Part shown: positions 1 through 8,453 of the stretch, piece by piece
Layout: the number at the start of each line of letters is the position of its first letter
Numbering within the stretch: the stretch's first letter is position 1
Assembly: GCA_963790585.1 (NCBI GenBank)
Contig: CAWBOY010000001.1
Coordinates: 620,001-684,000 of the forward strand
Length of the DNA stretch: 64,000 nt
Source of the DNA: CAWBOY01 sp963790585
Lineage (GTDB): Bacteria; Planctomycetota; Planctomycetia; Gemmatales; Gemmataceae
Reading direction: 5' to 3'
The notes under the pieces: generated by a model
What the model was told of the DNA's origin: nothing
The model's input: only the letters and a program-made list of their open reading frames with translations
The model's database searches: none
Position numbers and translations under genes: made by a program

Positions 1-203
1 CCATCGAGCCAATAGCTGCCGGACGTGGGGCGATCCAAACAGCCCAAAAGGTTCATGAGCGTCGTCTTACCCGAGCCCGACGCCCCCATCAGCGCGACCA
101 TCTCGCCCTTACCAATGTCGAGAGACACACCCTTAAGTACGGGAACATCGATTTCCCCGAGGTAATACGTTTTGCAAATATCCTTGAGGACGATTAGGTC
201 CAT
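1..203 (-). CDS. ABC transporter ATP-binding protein, LolD/MacB type (N-terminal part)
   Basis: Reading from ATG at 203 towards the window edge gives about 67 residues of an ABC ATPase; the rest lies outside the window. The Walker A motif GASGSGKTT is at about residues 40-48, and it is followed by LMNLLGCLDRPTSG, the sequence usual in the LolD/MacB/FtsE branch that drives lipoprotein release, macrolide-type efflux or other transenvelope work. The permease and membrane-fusion partners would lie to the left of the window. The family call is firm; the substrate cannot be told from this fragment. Confidence 0.85.
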   Translation of the reverse strand, partial: MDLIVLKDICKTYYLGEIDVPVLKGVSLDIGKGEMVALMGASGSGKTTLMNLLGCLDRPTSGSYWLD

Positions 204-849
204 AAAGTGTACCGGCACTTGGGAGAAAGAGGAAAGCGCCCTTCGGCGACAGGCGGGTCGTAACTCTCCGAGAATTTTAGCACATCCGCGGCGTGGTTGC
301 CACTCAGAATTAACACGAGACCGCTCTACAACCTGTTAGCACAAGCTGCCGACCAAGCCCTAAATTGTCTGTGCAATCCACCCCGACGTGCAAAAAAAGT
401 GACGCCGGTTTGCATCTCGCCCTTTGACCATAACATCTTGGTACAATTAACATTGCAGTGCGCCGGAGAGGCTCGATGCAAACGAATCCGCAGTGAGCCC
501 CAGGCTCGTCGATCTACGCGAAAGCGTCATTAGTCCTAATGGCCGTCATGTGGCAGATCGCTTGTTACCAGGCCACACGGAAACCAAGCCTGCTGGCAAT
601 TATGAGAAAACTCCAAGAATTCGTTTCATTCGACCCCCATACAACCCCTGCGAATAAATTCACCTGGGGTCATCTCACCGAAGCGGTTTGCCGGGTGTAA
701 AAAGAGAACAATTAGGATGGAAATAAGCGCCTTATTGCTTTGCGCTTCAGGAAGATTTTGTTAAAAGAGATGCCGCCCGAATTCCGGTTACGAAAGCGGG
801 TAGCCGTCCCACTGATCCGTGTTTTTCAGCAAACGCCGCTTTGCGACCT
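204..849. other. Intergenic stretch, no gene recognised
   Basis: About 650 bases upstream of the ABC ATPase. A 78-codon open frame at 297-533 has no family resemblance, no clear ribosome binding site and an atypical composition, so it is not called. No tRNA-like or riboswitch-like fold was recognised by eye. Confidence 0.5.
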
Positions 850-922
850 ACAGGAGCTAACGCTCCTGGCTCGCAAGCCTAATCTAATAATCCCTGCAAG
901 CCAGGAGCGTTAGCTCCTGGAG
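850..922. repeat. Paired palindromic intergenic repeat (GGAGCTAACGCTCC type)
   Basis: Two copies of the self-complementary unit CAGGAGCTAACGCTCCTG (851-868 and, inverted, about 902-919) flank a short AT-rich spacer. Each copy can form a hairpin and the two together a longer stem. There is no U-run, so it is a REP-like element rather than an obvious terminator. Confidence 0.75.
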
Positions 923-941
923 GACTCCGCGCTACCTCACT

Positions 942-1109
942 TCAGCGCCCGCCCAGCCTCCGCTCGGGCCGTTGGGCCAGTGTGGTGAAATCCAAGTTCA
1001 GCTTTTGTTCCTCGGCGTAGCGGACGAAATCCCACGAGGTCGCGAAGCTCCGGCCATAGCGGTTGACCAACTGGGTGAGGATCGCCCGCCGCACCGGGCC
1101 GTACAACAA
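942..1109 (-). pseudogene. C-terminal fragment of an unidentified protein
   Basis: On the minus strand a frame ending in TGA at 942-944 reads as protein-like sequence (LLYGPVRRAILTQLV, then a hydrophilic tail ending RRLGGR). It has no start, and the sequence upstream (1110-1190) loses any coding look. It is interpreted as the remaining 3' end of a gene truncated next to the repeat at 850-922. The family was not recognised. Confidence 0.3.
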
Positions 1110-1191
1110 TGCGAGCTACGAAATCTACCGCGCCACTTCTCGATTCTACCCTGACCCAAGAGTGGCCGGACGGAAGGGTCAAAGTGCCCCT

Positions 1192-1709
1192 TTAGGCCGA
1201 TCTAACCGCCGCTTCGATCGCCTCTCCTGACAGATAGACTGCATCAGCAAACCCTATTCCTTGAAAGCAAGTGCGCCTTACAATGGTACGTACGGCCGAA
1301 GGTAGCCCATCGAGTGTCAAGGGTTTAGTTGGAAAAGCTGCCTGATAATATCCAACCGGCCGCTTTCCACCCTGACATGAATAGAATACATAAAAACCAC
1401 AAGCTGCGACTCTCACTGAGCCACTCACAAAATCACTCCATTTCTCATCATATTTCTCGAACGTAAACCGGGCTCTCCAAGAGTAGGCGGCGCTCTCAGC
1501 GCAAAATGGCCTTCACAATAACCATTCGTATGTAGAAGTTCACGAGAAGCAAACTCGTCAATAGCTTCAGCATCTTCAAGGGAGCAACAAACGCTAGCTG
1601 GTAATGCCGATTCTCCAAGCGATTGAAAGACGCCTAGACACTGGGAACCGTCAACCCCAAGCCAGAGCCAATTGCGCTTTAAGTCCTCTTTATCAAAAGT
1701 TGCCATCAT
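1192..1709 (-). pseudogene. Hypothetical protein, probably one gene split by a frameshift
   Basis: Two minus-strand open frames, 1425-1709 (94 aa) and 1192-1428 (78 aa), overlap as ATGA. The last 20 or so residues of the first look out of frame, while the frame of the second extends naturally upstream through YSWRARFTFEKYDEKWSDF before meeting a stop near 1510. The simplest reading is one soluble protein of about 165 residues with an indel near 1500-1520. It begins MMATFDKEDLKRNWLWLGVD and ends EAIEAAVRSA. No family was recognised; the size and loose composition resemble small immunity-type proteins, but this is only a guess. Two separate coupled genes remain possible. Confidence 0.4.
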
Positions 1710-1962
1710 TCCACCATTCAGTTTATTAATAAATTAAATGGAACTATTGGGTCGCTAGGCCCCGATAGCAATGGAGCCAAACATTGGTTCTCTCAACCAG
1801 GAACTGATGTCGGTGCGGCCGCAGCCTGCGGCCATCTGTGTCCAGGGCGTTCAATTTGGCCTGTTCGGTGGTCATATATTCGAGCGTGCCGACGACGCTA
1901 CCGAAGGCGGTGAACATCGTTCGCTCGGTCAGCTTTTGGTGCAACGCCTTGGCGACTCCTAA

Positions 1963-3575
1963 GTTCAAGTTTCGCACATTCCGGCGCGTAAATCTAGCGC
2001 TGGGGCCGGTGATTTTTGACGGTCCGTCGAGTCACATGTGCCGGGATTGGTTGAAAAAAGACGGCGAGCAGCTGTCTCATCCGACTCGGCTGAGAAGCTC
2101 GGTAATCTGGGTGAGCCAGGTTTTTAGGCGACACCGTTTTGGAAGCAGTGTGTCGGTTTTCTCTTGGCAACTGACACGCCGTAGGGTGGTCAAAAGATCA
2201 GCAAACGAAGGCTCTTGTTTGCGTCGATACCACGGGCGGTACGGAAACTGGAGGAAGCGGTGACCCATCTGGTGGAACCAGACGACAACCAGGCTATACA
2301 GCAGCAGAGCCATCGGTGCGGTCCGCTGGACGGCCAGGGGCAAGCGGTTGGCAGGGTCTTCCAGCCCCAAAAATTGTTTGCAATTCTCGAAGGTGCATTC
2401 GATGGCCCACCGGCACGCATAGGTGGAGAGGATGTGGCGGGCATCCCAGTCAAGGTTGGTGCAGTAAAACATTTGATCGGGCCTTTTACCTTGAAGATCA
2501 CGTGTCAAGACGATGGTCAAAAGACGCTGGCCACCAGCCTTGTAGTACAAGGCTTGCTGGGTTTTGACCTGTAGGACAGCATGGAGTCCGAACTGATCGA
2601 AGTGGAGTTCCGTCCAGGGTCGCGTGGCGTCGTCGGCCCATTGGGCCATGTTCGGCAAACGTGTACCCTTCTTTCGTGGAGCCCCTTTGCCTTTTGTCGT
2701 ACGTGGCTGTGGGAGAGCATAGAGGGCGCCTTTGGGATGAACGTGGCTGATCAAATGAACGTTGGCCGGTAGGTGGGACAGAACGCTCTTGCCGCCGTAG
2801 GCACTGTCGCCTGTAACGACGATTTCGTCTTGAGGAAACCAGGTAGAGACCAAGGAAATCAGCTCGACGGCCAGTTCGGGCCGGGTGCGATGGTTGGGGT
2901 CGGCCTTGGTCTTGGCGGCTTTGGCTTTGCTCTTTTTTCCCTTGGTGAGACCTTGGCGATTGCGATACAACCTCATGGTGATTGGTAAGGCAAAGACTTT
3001 GGTGGGTGCCCAGAAGGGGTGGGCGATGACGAGGCAGAGGACGACCCAATCGTGTCCCCAACTAACAAGAGGTTTGGCGCGGCTGGAGATGAGGGGATCG
3101 TAGTGCATGCCGGCGCCGTAAACAGTGAGGCCACGTTTACGACACAAGGTATCATCGACGGCCCACGACAAGGAAGCGCCCAGGGCGAACACGCGTGCCA
3201 CTAATTTGGCCAGGTGCAAAGACAAGACATCCCTATCCCAGGCGGCATGACTGAAAAAGCGATGGAAGCGGCACCAGTGTCCGTTGTCGAGGTTGCCTCC
3301 CGTGAAGATGACGTCGGTGACGTAGCGGCGGCGTGGAGAGAGAACCCAGCCGGAGATGATCTCGACGAAGGTCTGAAAGGTTGGGGCGGTGAAAACAGGA
3401 ACGAAATGCTGTAGCAGAGCAACGAAAGAGGCGGTAACTTCCATAGATCGGCTTCCTTGCCACGGGGCGACCTGGAATAGTAGATGATCCCAAGTTACCA
3501 AACCGAGCCGGGAAGCCGAACTTTTTTCTCCCGCGAGATGCTGCCAACAGACCCTAAAATGTGCGAAACTTGAAC
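1963..3575 (-). mobile_element. IS701-family insertion sequence
   Basis: A 17-19 bp terminal inverted repeat, TTCAAGTTTCGCACATT, lies at 1964-1980 and inverted at 3558-3574. The flanks CTAA(G) at 1959-1962/3 and 3575-3578/9 form a target-site duplication. Four bases, CTAA, fit the YTAR target known for IS701 elements. The element holds one transposase gene (2077-3501) on the minus strand and sits in the kinase pseudogene. The exact end is ambiguous by one base because G1963/G3579 could belong to either the repeat or the duplication. Confidence 0.85.
2077..3501 (-). CDS. IS701-type transposase (DDE_5 superfamily)
   Basis: 474 residues and intact. A DDE triad can be proposed from three motifs: the first Asp in WAVDDTL (about residue 116), the second in VVTGDSAYGG (about 231) and Glu in CRWAIECTFENCKQFLGLED (about 366). 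The N-terminal block FTGGNLDNGHWCRFHRFFS is the helical region typical of DDE_5 transposases. A basic lysine-rich loop follows (KGKKSKAKAAKTK). It catalyses cut-and-paste movement of the surrounding element. The open frame has no stop or shift, so the element could still be active. Confidence 0.88.
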   Translation of the reverse strand: MVTWDHLLFQVAPWQGSRSMEVTASFVALLQHFVPVFTAPTFQTFVEIISGWVLSPRRRYVTDVIFTGGNLDNGHWCRFHRFFSHAAWDRDVLSLHLAKLVARVFALGASLSWAVDDTLCRKRGLTVYGAGMHYDPLISSRAKPLVSWGHDWVVLCLVIAHPFWAPTKVFALPITMRLYRNRQGLTKGKKSKAKAAKTKADPNHRTRPELAVELISLVSTWFPQDEIVVTGDSAYGGKSVLSHLPANVHLISHVHPKGALYALPQPRTTKGKGAPRKKGTRLPNMAQWADDATRPWTELHFDQFGLHAVLQVKTQQALYYKAGGQRLLTIVLTRDLQGKRPDQMFYCTNLDWDARHILSTYACRWAIECTFENCKQFLGLEDPANRLPLAVQRTAPMALLLYSLVVVWFHQMGHRFLQFPYRPWYRRKQEPSFADLLTTLRRVSCQEKTDTLLPKRCRLKTWLTQITELLSRVG

Positions 3576-3988
3576 TAAGTCGATCACCTTGGGCACCGGC
3601 TTGCCGTCATAGAGCGTCACGAGTACGCTCGTCGGCTTGATGTCGCGGTGCATGACCCCCTTTTTGATGGGCATGCTGCCTCGCCTGACAGACCGGGATG
3701 AACAGCGCGAGCCGTTTGCGCGGCGTCAGCCGATTCTCGTCGCAAAAGCGCGTGATCGGACTCCCTTGACCAGCGCCATGACGAAAAACGGCCTCCTGCT
3801 GGTCGTAAACGAGCGGCACCAACTGGCCCGCGGCGTTCGGATCGCCGAATGCCACAGCCTGCAGCAATTGTGTGACGTGTGGCATGAATGGCAGTATAAA
3901 CCGTCGCGAAGTGGCGAGCAAATGATGAAAAGAAATGGATGCGATTGAATGCCATGTATGCTAAGGAACAGCAGAGATTTCGTGACCG

Positions 3989-4303
3989 TTAGCCGCCTTC
4001 GCCATTGGTAATTCCAGCGACGCGCTGGACGATCGGCATCAGGTCGTTCAACTCTTCGATGCGTAGCATTCTGATATCTCGAACGGAAGACGCGAACCAA
4101 GGCAGTTGAGTTGTTAGGTCGATGATCGCTACTGTCACCGTCGTGGCCGTTACGGATGCGTCGCCGAAGTAGATGCTGCCTTGTTGCCATTGGAAGCGGT
4201 GCCTTTCGAGCACGCGCCGAATCTCCAAATAGGCGTTGTTGTACGGGTCGCCGAAGTGGATCCGGAGTTGCTGAATATCCATGTCGAAAGCGATGGCGTA
4301 CAC
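3989..4303 (-). CDS. vapD: VapD-family endoribonuclease
   Basis: 104 residues from a GTG start at 4303. The start MYAIAFDMDI, the central GDPYNNAYLEIRRVLE and the C-terminal SVRDIRMLRIEELNDLMPI are hallmarks of VapD, a Cas2-like ferredoxin-fold ribonuclease that acts as a toxin or stress-linked RNase in other bacteria. It starts 195 bp downstream of the DUF1552 gene on the same strand. A short upstream frame beginning at ATG 4383 has a good Shine-Dalgarno (GAGGAG) and could be a leader or a shifted antitoxin; it is not a recognisable VapX. A purine-rich GGGGGAG lies just before the GTG. The family call is firm, toxin activity is inferred. Confidence 0.9.
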   Translation of the reverse strand: MYAIAFDMDIQQLRIHFGDPYNNAYLEIRRVLERHRFQWQQGSIYFGDASVTATTVTVAIIDLTTQLPWFASSVRDIRMLRIEELNDLMPIVQRVAGITNGEGG

Positions 4304-4497
4304 CGTCTCCCCCCGTTTGAATGAGGCAGGAAGCTCTTGGCGGATGGAACTTGGTCGAGCATCCCCGCGGTGATCGTGGCCATGTCAATTTCTCCTCAAA
4401 GGGTTCGGTACGCCGATAGGGGCGCGGGACTAATAATGGCATTCCGTGCGACGTGCCGCCAGTTGAATTCGATCGGAGGCTATCGACGTTCACCGCT

Positions 4498-5856
4498 TCA
4501 GATCCCATCAGCGCGGTTGGACGAGTCCCCGAACTTTTCTACGCCGTCGACGCCGAAGCGGTCGAGCATGGATAGGAACAGGTTGGACATCGGTTGCGAG
4601 GAGAGCTTGGTGAATCGGCCGGGGGTGAGCGTTCCGCCGCCGGAGCCTGCCAAAATCACGGGTAGGTTGCTGTGCGTATGGCGGTTGCCGTCAGCGATGC
4701 CGCCGCCGTAGACGATCATCGAGTTGTGGAGCAGAGAGGTGCCGTCGGTGTCTTTGGTTTGATTCATTTTGTCGAGAAAAGCGGCGAACTTGGTCATGTA
4801 GAAGCGATCGATCTTGGCGACCTTCGTTTTCATATCCTCGATGTTGCGGTGGTGGGTCAGATAGTGATGGCCTTCGGGGAAGCCGAGGTCGGCGAAGGTG
4901 CGGTTGCTGCCGTCGTTGGCCATGAGGAAGGTGGCGACACGGGTCGAATCGGTTTGGAAGGCCAACAGCATCAGGTCGAACATGACTGTGAGGTAGTCGC
5001 CGAATTTTGGCGGGATGCCGTCGGGGGTCTCGACCTTGGGGTCGGGCGTGTCGCCGAAGCGCTCGGCGTCGGCGATGCGCTTTTCGACCTCGCGGACGGC
5101 GTTGAGATACTCATCGAGCTTCCGTTGGTCGCGGCCGCCCAGGTCGCGCGACAGTGCCTTGGCATCGTCGAGAACGAAGTCGAGGACCGATTGTTGCTCC
5201 TGTTGACGGGCCTTCATATTCGCGCGCCGTTCGCCGGCGACGCCTGGGCCAAAGAGTCTTTCAAATAAGAGGCGTGGATTTGTTTCCGGCGCGAGCGGTG
5301 TGTTGTAGGACTTCCAGGCCAAATTGTACTGGTAGGCGCACGAGTAGCCGGAGTCACAGGAACCCGATTTGCGGACAGCGTCGCAGGAAAGCTCGAGGGA
5401 GGGAAAGCGCGTCAATCGGCCCACGCGGTTGGCGGCCATCTGGTCGATCGATATGCCAGCCCGAATGTCCGCTCCGGCGGTCTTTTTCACTCGGACCCCG
5501 GTCAAGAACGAGCCGCTGGCGCGAGCGTGGTCGCCAGCGCCGTCGGGGCCCGCGGTTGCATTCGTGTGATTCAGTCCGCCGAGAACCTGAATCTGCTGCT
5601 TGACCGGCTTGAGCGGCTCCATCGTCACGGCGAACTCGAACTGTTTTCCTTCGCCGGTCGGCCACCAGGGAGTCTGCAATGCTCCATTCGGAAAGTAAAC
5701 GAAAGCCATGCGGAGCGGCACGCCGGAGGCCGACACAGCCAACTTGGACGCCGGCGCGGCGGTCAGCAGCGACTCGAAGGCCGGGAGGGCAAGGAAGCCG
5801 CCCAGGGTCTTGAGAAACTGGCGTCGATTATTGAGAATCGAGGGAATGGTAGTCAT
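4498..5856 (-). CDS. DUF1552 domain protein with Tat signal
   Basis: 452 residues. The N-terminus has a twin-arginine-like signal (NNRRQFLKTLGGFLALPAF, residues 9-27), so it is probably exported folded. The body matches the DUF1552 family of planctomycetes and relatives (FVYFPNGALQTPWWPTGEG; LGGLNHTNATAGPDGAGDHA; ending with the NRHTHSNLPVILAGSGGG block), which belongs to the alkaline-phosphatase/sulfatase-like fold, though its substrate is unknown. It begins 15 bp after the DUF1592 gene and is surely co-transcribed with it; this pairing is characteristic of the phylum. The proteins may work together at the cell surface on a polymeric substrate, which is inference. Confidence 0.92.
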   Translation of the reverse strand: MTTIPSILNNRRQFLKTLGGFLALPAFESLLTAAPASKLAVSASGVPLRMAFVYFPNGALQTPWWPTGEGKQFEFAVTMEPLKPVKQQIQVLGGLNHTNATAGPDGAGDHARASGSFLTGVRVKKTAGADIRAGISIDQMAANRVGRLTRFPSLELSCDAVRKSGSCDSGYSCAYQYNLAWKSYNTPLAPETNPRLLFERLFGPGVAGERRANMKARQQEQQSVLDFVLDDAKALSRDLGGRDQRKLDEYLNAVREVEKRIADAERFGDTPDPKVETPDGIPPKFGDYLTVMFDLMLLAFQTDSTRVATFLMANDGSNRTFADLGFPEGHHYLTHHRNIEDMKTKVAKIDRFYMTKFAAFLDKMNQTKDTDGTSLLHNSMIVYGGGIADGNRHTHSNLPVILAGSGGGTLTPGRFTKLSSQPMSNLFLSMLDRFGVDGVEKFGDSSNRADGI

Positions 5857-5871
5857 GGGTTCCGATTCGGT

Positions 5872-8238
5872 TTAGGGAGCGGGTCGGCCGGCGCTTGCGC
5901 GCCGACGCTGGAACGGTGCCGATTCGATGATGCCGAGGAGAAGAGCCGAAAAGCGCCCGTCTTCACGGCCAAGGCGGTCCACAATCGTATCGACTGTTTG
6001 GGTGTCGTAATAATCCAGGCCTCGGCCAAGGGCGTAGGTCATCAGCTTTTCTGTAAGGCAGCGATAGAAATCTTGACGCCGCTCGGTGGCGATGACTTTC
6101 TTGAGTTCGCGGACGCTGCCGAACGATTCGCCGGAGATCAGCTTGCCGGCGGCGGCGATCGGCGCGGCCGCGTCTTTGTCACGCCACATGCCGAGCGCAT
6201 TGAAATTTTCGAGGGCGAAGCCGAGCGGGTCCATGCGGGAATGGCACGAGCTACAGAGAGGCTTGCTGCGATGCAATTCGAGCGCTTCGCGGATGCTCAT
6301 CTCCTTGCCCTTGGCCGCCTTGATCGTCTCTTCGAGTTCGGGCACATCGTCGGGCGGCGGCGGTGGTGGGCTGCCAAGGATATTCTCCAGCACAAACAGG
6401 CCGCGTTTGACCGGCGATGTTCGTGTCGGATTCGACGTGGCGAGAAGAATTGTACCATGCGTCAACACGCCGCCGCGCGGGCTGCCCTCGGGAAGTGTCA
6501 CGCGCCGCATTTCCGGGCCTTTGACGCCAGGGATGCCATAGTGCTCGGCGAGGCGCTCATTCAGGTACGTGTAATCGCTATCGATCAATTCACGCACGCT
6601 ACGGTCTTCGCGTAGGACATATTCAAAATACTTTTCGGTTTCCTGGCGCATCGCCCGCCGCACGTCGCGGTTTTCCTGGTCGGAATCGAGCCGATTCTTG
6701 CGCAGCGTATCTCGATCGAGGATGGATCGCGCAGTAATGACGATTCCTTCAACGTCACGAGCCTGCAGCCATTGCCCGACGAAGTTGCGGACCAGGCCAT
6801 CCGCCTTCGGGTCGGCGACCATGCGCGTGACCTGTTCGCGCAGGTTCTTGCGTAGCTCGCCTTTCGCGGCGAGCCGGAACAGCGTCTCATCCGGCATGGT
6901 GGACCAAAGAAAGTACGAGAGCCGTGTGGCGAGGCTGTATTCGTCAATGAGCGGGAATGGTCCGTTCGCTGGACCCGCAGCGTCGGCCTCGACGCGGAAC
7001 AAAAATCGCGGAGAGGCCAGCACCGCGACCATCGCCTGGCGCACACCCTCCTGGAAACTTCGGCCGCGCTGCGAGTAAACCCGCTCCGCGATCGCCGCGA
7101 GACGATCGACCGAGGCCTCGTCCACCGGTCGGCGAAAGGCCTTGGAGGAGAAAGCCCGCAAGACCTCGCGGGCATAGACCAGACGCTCGTCCTTGCCGAC
7201 GGGAGTGTCATCACGCGGAAAGAAACGCTCGTAGTTCTTGGCCTTCACCCAGTGCTTGGAATCGATCGGCCCGCGCACGCGGGCACCGACCAGCGACAGG
7301 TCGATGGCATTCTTTTTCTTTTCGATCGGCACGAGCGGATGAATCTTGACCGCGAATGTATGAGACCCCGCTTTGAGGCTAGGCTTCAATCTCGCGTCGA
7401 GATGGTGAACCTTATTGTTCTCCCAGCCGAACTCCTGCTTGAAGAGTTCCTTCTCGTCCACCACGATCGAAACCTCACACCGGCCCGGATCGAAGTCAAA
7501 CGCGCCGCGCACGCTTAGGTCCAGCGAGACTTCGTATTCCCCGTCGAGGGGTACCTCGAACGACTGGGTATACTGCCCTTCCAAATAAATCGAATGCTTC
7601 GCGGCGGGCGGCATGCCCTTGACGTCTTTGAAGCCAAGCCGTGGCAAGTCGAATTCGCGCGGAACGCGGGCGATCAGCGGCACCGCTGTGGTTGTGATCG
7701 TCTTCGCCGCTTGCAGATATTTTTCCAGCAGGATTGGTGAAATCGACAGGACGTCACCGATGGTGTCGAAGCCATAACCGGTGTCGTCCGCGGGAAACTC
7801 GTCATCGACGCGGAACTCGACGCCCATGAGATCGCGGATGGTGTTTTCGTATTCGACGCGATTGAGCCGGCGAATCGTCACGCGCCCTGGATCGACATTG
7901 GCTGGGTCGATGTCGAAGGCGTCGCGCTTGATCCAGGCTTCCAGCCGACCAAGTTCCTCGGCCGTCAGGCGATCTTTTCCGTTCGGCGGCATGATGCCGG
8001 TGCGCACGTTCTTCAAAACGGCCAACCAAAGCGTACGGTTTTTGAGCAGATCTTCATCCGACTTGAAGCTATCGAGAGTGACGTTGCCCTTCTTCGCTCC
8101 CTGGCCATGGCAGCTATAGCAATAGTCGGCGAGAATCGGTTCGACCGATTTGCGAAATCGCTCAGCGCCGCTGGGAGCTTCGCCCCGGGCAATGAGCGTC
8201 AAGCTGCAAAGGTACAGTAACGTCAAAGCGCTGCGCAT
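5872..8238 (-). CDS. PSCyt1/DUF1587/DUF1592/DUF1588/DUF1585 exported cytochrome-like protein
   Basis: 788 residues with a signal peptide (LTLLYLCSLTLIARGEA). Domain order by eye: haem-type motif CYSCHGQG near residue 40 (PSCyt1); DUF1587 with RRLNRVEYENTIRDLMGV near 123-141; a carbohydrate-binding-like beta region at about 200-330; DUF1595 at about 350-410; DUF1592 (SLATRLSYFLWSTMPDE) at about 430-560; DUF1588 with a second CXXCH (PLCSSCHSRMDPLGF) near 660; and DUF1585 at the C-terminus (YALGRGLDYYDTQTVD). It probably binds two c-type haems outside the cytoplasm. It precedes the DUF1552 gene by 15 bp. The role of this widespread planctomycete pair is not established. Confidence 0.92.
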   Translation of the reverse strand: MRSALTLLYLCSLTLIARGEAPSGAERFRKSVEPILADYCYSCHGQGAKKGNVTLDSFKSDEDLLKNRTLWLAVLKNVRTGIMPPNGKDRLTAEELGRLEAWIKRDAFDIDPANVDPGRVTIRRLNRVEYENTIRDLMGVEFRVDDEFPADDTGYGFDTIGDVLSISPILLEKYLQAAKTITTTAVPLIARVPREFDLPRLGFKDVKGMPPAAKHSIYLEGQYTQSFEVPLDGEYEVSLDLSVRGAFDFDPGRCEVSIVVDEKELFKQEFGWENNKVHHLDARLKPSLKAGSHTFAVKIHPLVPIEKKKNAIDLSLVGARVRGPIDSKHWVKAKNYERFFPRDDTPVGKDERLVYAREVLRAFSSKAFRRPVDEASVDRLAAIAERVYSQRGRSFQEGVRQAMVAVLASPRFLFRVEADAAGPANGPFPLIDEYSLATRLSYFLWSTMPDETLFRLAAKGELRKNLREQVTRMVADPKADGLVRNFVGQWLQARDVEGIVITARSILDRDTLRKNRLDSDQENRDVRRAMRQETEKYFEYVLREDRSVRELIDSDYTYLNERLAEHYGIPGVKGPEMRRVTLPEGSPRGGVLTHGTILLATSNPTRTSPVKRGLFVLENILGSPPPPPPDDVPELEETIKAAKGKEMSIREALELHRSKPLCSSCHSRMDPLGFALENFNALGMWRDKDAAAPIAAAGKLISGESFGSVRELKKVIATERRQDFYRCLTEKLMTYALGRGLDYYDTQTVDTIVDRLGREDGRFSALLLGIIESAPFQRRRASAGRPAP

Positions 8239-8453
8239 GAATGCTCCGATTCGGCACTCTCGGGTCGAAGCTAAACCTTTCGTGCGAGGCTATACCAACT
8301 ATCACCCTCCGTCAAGCAGGAAATGGCACGCTCTCGACGTGTCGAAGCTCGAAAAAACAGCAAGCCGGGCTCGCCTTCTGGTAACACATTCTGCAAATTC
8401 GTAAGATTGCCAACGAAGTCAAGCCCCGCCTGACCCGCCTCTTCGAGGAATCC

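Larger units (their letters stand above)
1744..3885 (-). pseudogene. ECF-sigma/Ser-Thr kinase remnant interrupted by an IS701-type element
   Basis: The 5' part (3885 down to about 3577) starts like a planctomycete ECF sigma factor (VTQLLQAVAFGDPNAAGQLV). It then switches abruptly to the middle of a Hanks kinase: RPFFVMALVKG, PITRFCDENRLT, GVMHRDIKP and PKVID. The 3' part (1961 down to 1744) resumes with GVAKALHQKLTERT and GTLEYMTTEQAKLNALDTD, the activation loop and the APE-like region. Joining the parts across the element gives in-frame VID-L-GVAKA. Further indels follow at the AAAAAGGGGG run near 3660 and after the DTD motif. The sigma C-terminus, the kinase glycine loop and the catalytic lysine are missing, so a large deletion fused two neighbouring genes before or after the insertion. 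Confidence 0.8.

Noticed and set aside
297..533. 78-codon open frame
   Set aside because: No ribosome binding site, no family resemblance, unusual composition.
3607..3955. Two overlapping ORFs as separate proteins
   Set aside because: They are pieces of the sigma/kinase pseudogene read in different frames.
3726..4508. 260-residue open frame antisense/overlapping vapD
   Set aside because: It is Arg- and Pro-rich shadow translation across vapD; only its last residues (FFVMALVKG) belong to the kinase remnant.
8239..8453. Cobalamin or nickel riboswitch before the NikK-like gene
   Set aside because: No conserved B12-box or NiCo-like multi-stem core could be recognised by eye; the region is short and its pairing is unremarkable.
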